Under the pieces are notes generated by a model. It saw only the letters and a program-made list of their open reading frames with translations, ran no database searches and had not been told where the DNA came from. From CAYVUV01 sp964455095 (GTDB taxonomy: Bacteria; Desulfobacterota; Binatia; HRBIN30; CADEER01), in the NCBI GenBank assembly GCA_964455095.1, contig CAYVUV010000248.1, positions 1 through 35,754 of the forward strand: 35,754 nt of DNA, in the 5' to 3' direction. The position numbers and the translations under genes were made by a program. Shown piece after piece: positions 33,713 to 35,754 of the stretch. Numbering within the stretch: the first letter of the stretch is position 1; each line of letters opens with the position of its first letter.

Positions 33713-34756
33713 CTAACTGGCCGGCGGTGGATCCGGAGCGCAGTCCACCGCGCCGGGGCCCAACAGCGACACCGGTTGCCACGGCGCCAGCAGACCGAGG
33801 CCGACGCCGCCGGCGTGCGTGCGGTGGAGCAGGAACGCCATCGCGCCATCGAAGTCATCGAGCAGGCGCGGCAGCGGCTCGAGGGCATCGTCGAGCGGCA
33901 GGGTGAAGTCGTCGAAGTGGATCGGAATCACGCAGCGCGCGCCGACCGCGTCGACGACGTTGCGATAGTAGCCGTCCATGTACTCCTCGCCCTTGCCGCC
34001 CATGCCGGCGACGCCCAGCAGCACGACATCGGCGTGGCGCCCGGCCAGCGCGCCGTCGATCCACCCCGCGCTCCCCTGCACGAGGAGGCTGCCGAAGGGA
34101 TGTTCGACCAGCACCGAAAAGCTGCCGCCCTCGCGGTAGTCGGTCGAGCATGCCGGCGGCACCAGCGGCGCGGTGATGTCGCCCATTGCCATGCCGTGCG
34201 GGAAGTGGTGCGACGGAATCATCGTCACCGTGAAGCGACCGAAGCGCATCGGTTCGCTGGGGTGCACGACGTGAATCCGGTCCTCGCCGAGCCCCCAGCC
34301 GCGCGCGACGTTGGCGGTGGACTCGGAGCCGAATAGCAGCGCACCGGTGCGGCGCGCGACTTCGGGGGCGTCCATGGCGTGATCGTAGTGCGAGTGCACG
34401 ACGAACAGCGCATCCAACTTGTCGATACCGGCTCGATCGAGGGCGCGGCCAATCACCTCGCGATCGGGCGCGATGCGACCGACCAGCGTCGACCACAGTG
34501 ACGGCCGCGTGAAGAAGCCGTCGGTCATCAACCGGGTTTCGCCGTCATCGATGAGCAGCGTGGCGACGCCGAGGAACGTCACGGTCACCCGCGGCGCGCC
34601 GTCGTCCGGCCTGACCGCAGGGAGTCGCACCGCCGCGTAGGCATCGAGGCTCGGACGGCACGCCGCGGCGCCGAGTGCGACGATGGCGAGCCCGGCAACG
34701 CTCCACAGCCCGACGCGCAGGCGCTCCCGCCGTTCGATGCGTTCAGTATGGCCCAC
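33713..34756 (-). CDS. MBL-fold metal-dependent hydrolase, lipoprotein-like
   Basis: The product has 347 residues. The N-terminus has a membrane segment (LWSVAGLAIVALGAAAC) ending in a possible lipid-modified Cys33. The MBL fold is shown by VTVTFLGVATLLIDDGETRLMTD and the metal motif HSHYDHAMD (His121, His123, Asp125, His126), with further candidate ligands in SHHFPHG (about 185) and IPIHFDDF (about 287). It resembles UlaG-like and, more distantly, NAPE-PLD-like MBL proteins. It starts with GTG 34754-34756 behind GGAGGAG. It lies 83 bases upstream of the desaturase on the same strand, so a lipid substrate is tempting but unproven. Confidence 0.85.
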   Translation of the reverse strand: MGHTERIERRERLRVGLWSVAGLAIVALGAAACRPSLDAYAAVRLPAVRPDDGAPRVTVTFLGVATLLIDDGETRLMTDGFFTRPSLWSTLVGRIAPDREVIGRALDRAGIDKLDALFVVHSHYDHAMDAPEVARRTGALLFGSESTANVARGWGLGEDRIHVVHPSEPMRFGRFTVTMIPSHHFPHGMAMGDITAPLVPPACSTDYREGGSFSVLVEHPFGSLLVQGSAGWIDGALAGRHADVVLLGVAGMGGKGEEYMDGYYRNVVDAVGARCVIPIHFDDFTLPLDDALEPLPRLLDDFDGAMAFLLHRTHAGGVGLGLLAPWQPVSLLGPGAVDCAPDPPPAS

Positions 34757-34924
34757 GCGTTACTCTCCTCCGCAATCGAGACCATCAAACAGGGCGACCG
34801 GCGGAGTCAAGGCTTTGCGTTCCTCCTCGTTGCCACGTGCCGCCACGGGGAGTACTTCGGTGGTCTGCAATCAGCATTTCGCTTTGCGGTTCCTGTCCCT
34901 GTCGATCATTCGCCGGAGGTACCG

Positions 34925-35638
34925 ATGAACACTATGCCGCGCTCCACCTCAGCCATTGGTCCCGGCACTGCGAGCGGGATCGCCGTGGCGCTTCTCGCGC
35001 TCGGCCTGGCGGGCAGCGTTCGCGCCCAGGTCATCGACGTCGACGACGCCTCCGGACACCCGGGAGATACCGTCGAGTTCCAGGTGCGCTTTGCCGGTGG
35101 AGGGTCCGGGGCGAGTGCGTTGCGGGTGACACTCGGCTTCGATCCCGCCACCCCGATCGCGGCGCGAAACGGAAAGCCGGCGTGCGCCGTCAATCCCGAC
35201 CTCATGAAGGAATCGACGACCTTCGGTTTCTTGCCTTCGAGCTGCCCACCCGGCGCCCCCTGCCCGTGCACGCTCGGCGCCGACTGCACCCGGGTTCGCG
35301 CCGTGGTGATCTCGTTCACCGAAAACAACCAGCTCCCCATCGCCGACGGAGTGGCTTTTACCTGTCAGTTCACGATTCCGCCGAGCGCAGGGGCAGGAGC
35401 CCAGTTCGCGATCGATCTCAGCTCCGCCGCGGCGGTCTTCCCCGACGGCGCCGAGAACGACATCAGCGGCGCCTCGCAAGGCGGCGTGATCCGCGTGGTC
35501 GAGGCAGTGCCGTGCCTCTGCGATTTCGATGGCGACGACGATATCTCTCTCGGCGACGTGCAAAAGGCTTTCAATGCGTTCTTGAACGGGCCCGGCTGTG
35601 TGGTCCCGCTGACCCGCAGGGCCGGGCCAGCGCATTGA
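34925..35638 (+). CDS. Secreted cohesin-like domain protein with one EF-hand (dockerin-like) loop
   Basis: The 237-residue protein has a signal peptide (hydrophobic 18-30, cleavage after SVRA34). A domain of about residues 36-192 resembles type I cohesins: VDDASGHPGDTVEFQVRF near 39-56, SALRVTLGFDPATPIA and VAFTCQFTIP. A single calcium-loop pattern follows at Asp200-Asp211 (DFDGDDDISLGD). A complete dockerin normally has two such loops; here only one is visible and the tail GCVVPLTRRAGPAH looks abrupt, so the C-terminus may have been eroded or frameshifted. GGAGG at 34915-34919 fixes the start ATG. No carbohydrate-active enzyme is adjacent, so a non-cellulosomal role is likely. Confidence 0.8.
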   Translation: MNTMPRSTSAIGPGTASGIAVALLALGLAGSVRAQVIDVDDASGHPGDTVEFQVRFAGGGSGASALRVTLGFDPATPIAARNGKPACAVNPDLMKESTTFGFLPSSCPPGAPCPCTLGADCTRVRAVVISFTENNQLPIADGVAFTCQFTIPPSAGAGAQFAIDLSSAAAVFPDGAENDISGASQGGVIRVVEAVPCLCDFDGDDDISLGDVQKAFNAFLNGPGCVVPLTRRAGPAH

Positions 35639-35668
35639 GACGAACCGCGGGGCGCTCGCCGGATAGCC

Positions 35669-35754
35669 TCACCCGACTTTGCCCTGATTGATCAGACCTT
35701 CGACGCCGATCGCCGTGGGATTCCGCTCCGCCAGGATGTCTTCCATGCGGGCGC
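35669..35754 (-). CDS. C-terminal end of an unidentified gene (truncated by window edge)
   Basis: The minus strand is open from the right edge to a TGA at 35669-35671. The visible peptide contains MEDILAERNPTAIGVEGLI and ends NQGKVG. The even mix of residues looks like real coding sequence. It is too short to assign a family. Confidence 0.5.
   Translation of the reverse strand, partial: ARMEDILAERNPTAIGVEGLINQGKVG

Noticed and set aside
34757..34924. Possible GEMM-type cyclic-di-GMP riboswitch in the gap between the MBL and cohesin-like genes
   Set aside because: A fragment resembling GCAAAGCC occurs on the minus strand, but the flanking conserved segments and paired stems are not convincing by eye.

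Overview
This is a GC-rich bacterial chromosomal stretch with closely packed genes. An alternative complex III operon, an F420-type (DUF385) reductase, a plasmanylethanolamine desaturase homologue, secreted proteins with cohesin-like and dockerin-like parts, and many intergenic palindromes together suggest a soil or aquatic delta-proteobacteria-like lineage (myxobacterial or Binatota/Desulfobacterota type). No rRNA or marker gene settles this, so the taxonomy is an inference. No tRNA, CRISPR array, transposase or integrase was seen.

Layout. (1) 1-7762, minus strand: actA-B-C-D-E-F plus a truncated small membrane protein, a complete alternative complex III (quinol:electron acceptor oxidoreductase). 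The genes from actB onward overlap by 4 bases. A palindromic repeat has been absorbed in frame into the start of actE. (2) 7953-10540, plus: a DUF4892/OmpA-like envelope protein and a TPR lipoprotein. (3) 10582-17314: a mosaic of short units: CYTH protein, sulfotransferase, aldo/keto reductase, enoyl-CoA hydratase-like protein, SDR, and a divergent pair of an APH-type small-molecule kinase and a class III PLP enzyme that may act in sequence on one amino-alcohol. (4) 17486-21464, plus: a small Cys-containing membrane protein overlapping a 1218-residue secreted glycine-rich protein made of four ~280-residue repeats and ending in a dockerin-like double EF-hand. (5) 21500-25659: F420-type reductase, tiny secreted peptide, RtcB RNA ligase, and a translationally coupled methyltransferase/GT4 glycosyltransferase pair. 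(6) 25688-34756, minus: a compact likely operon. In transcription order it holds an MBL-fold lipoprotein, CarF/PEDS1 plasmalogen desaturase, cPLA2/patatin-like phospholipase, an unknown 263-residue protein, a cyclase-ATPase-TPR regulator, a NodB polysaccharide deacetylase and a glycosyltransferase. (7) 34925-35638, plus: a secreted cohesin-like protein with one EF-hand loop. (8) The tail of an unidentified minus-strand gene at the right edge.

How the genes work together. Region 1 is core respiration: ActA and ActE carry haem c, ActB the iron-sulfur clusters, and ActC and ActF the quinol-facing membrane parts. Region 6 is the best candidate for an undescribed system. It puts vinyl-ether (plasmalogen) lipid formation, a phospholipase able in principle to act on such lipids, a signalling ATPase with a class III cyclase domain, and envelope-glycan enzymes on one transcript. 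The two secreted proteins in regions 4 and 7 could be non-cellulosomal cohesin/dockerin partners. Several genes have sigma70-like promoters whose -10 box ends only 9-12 bases before the start codon, implying leaderless or nearly leaderless mRNAs.
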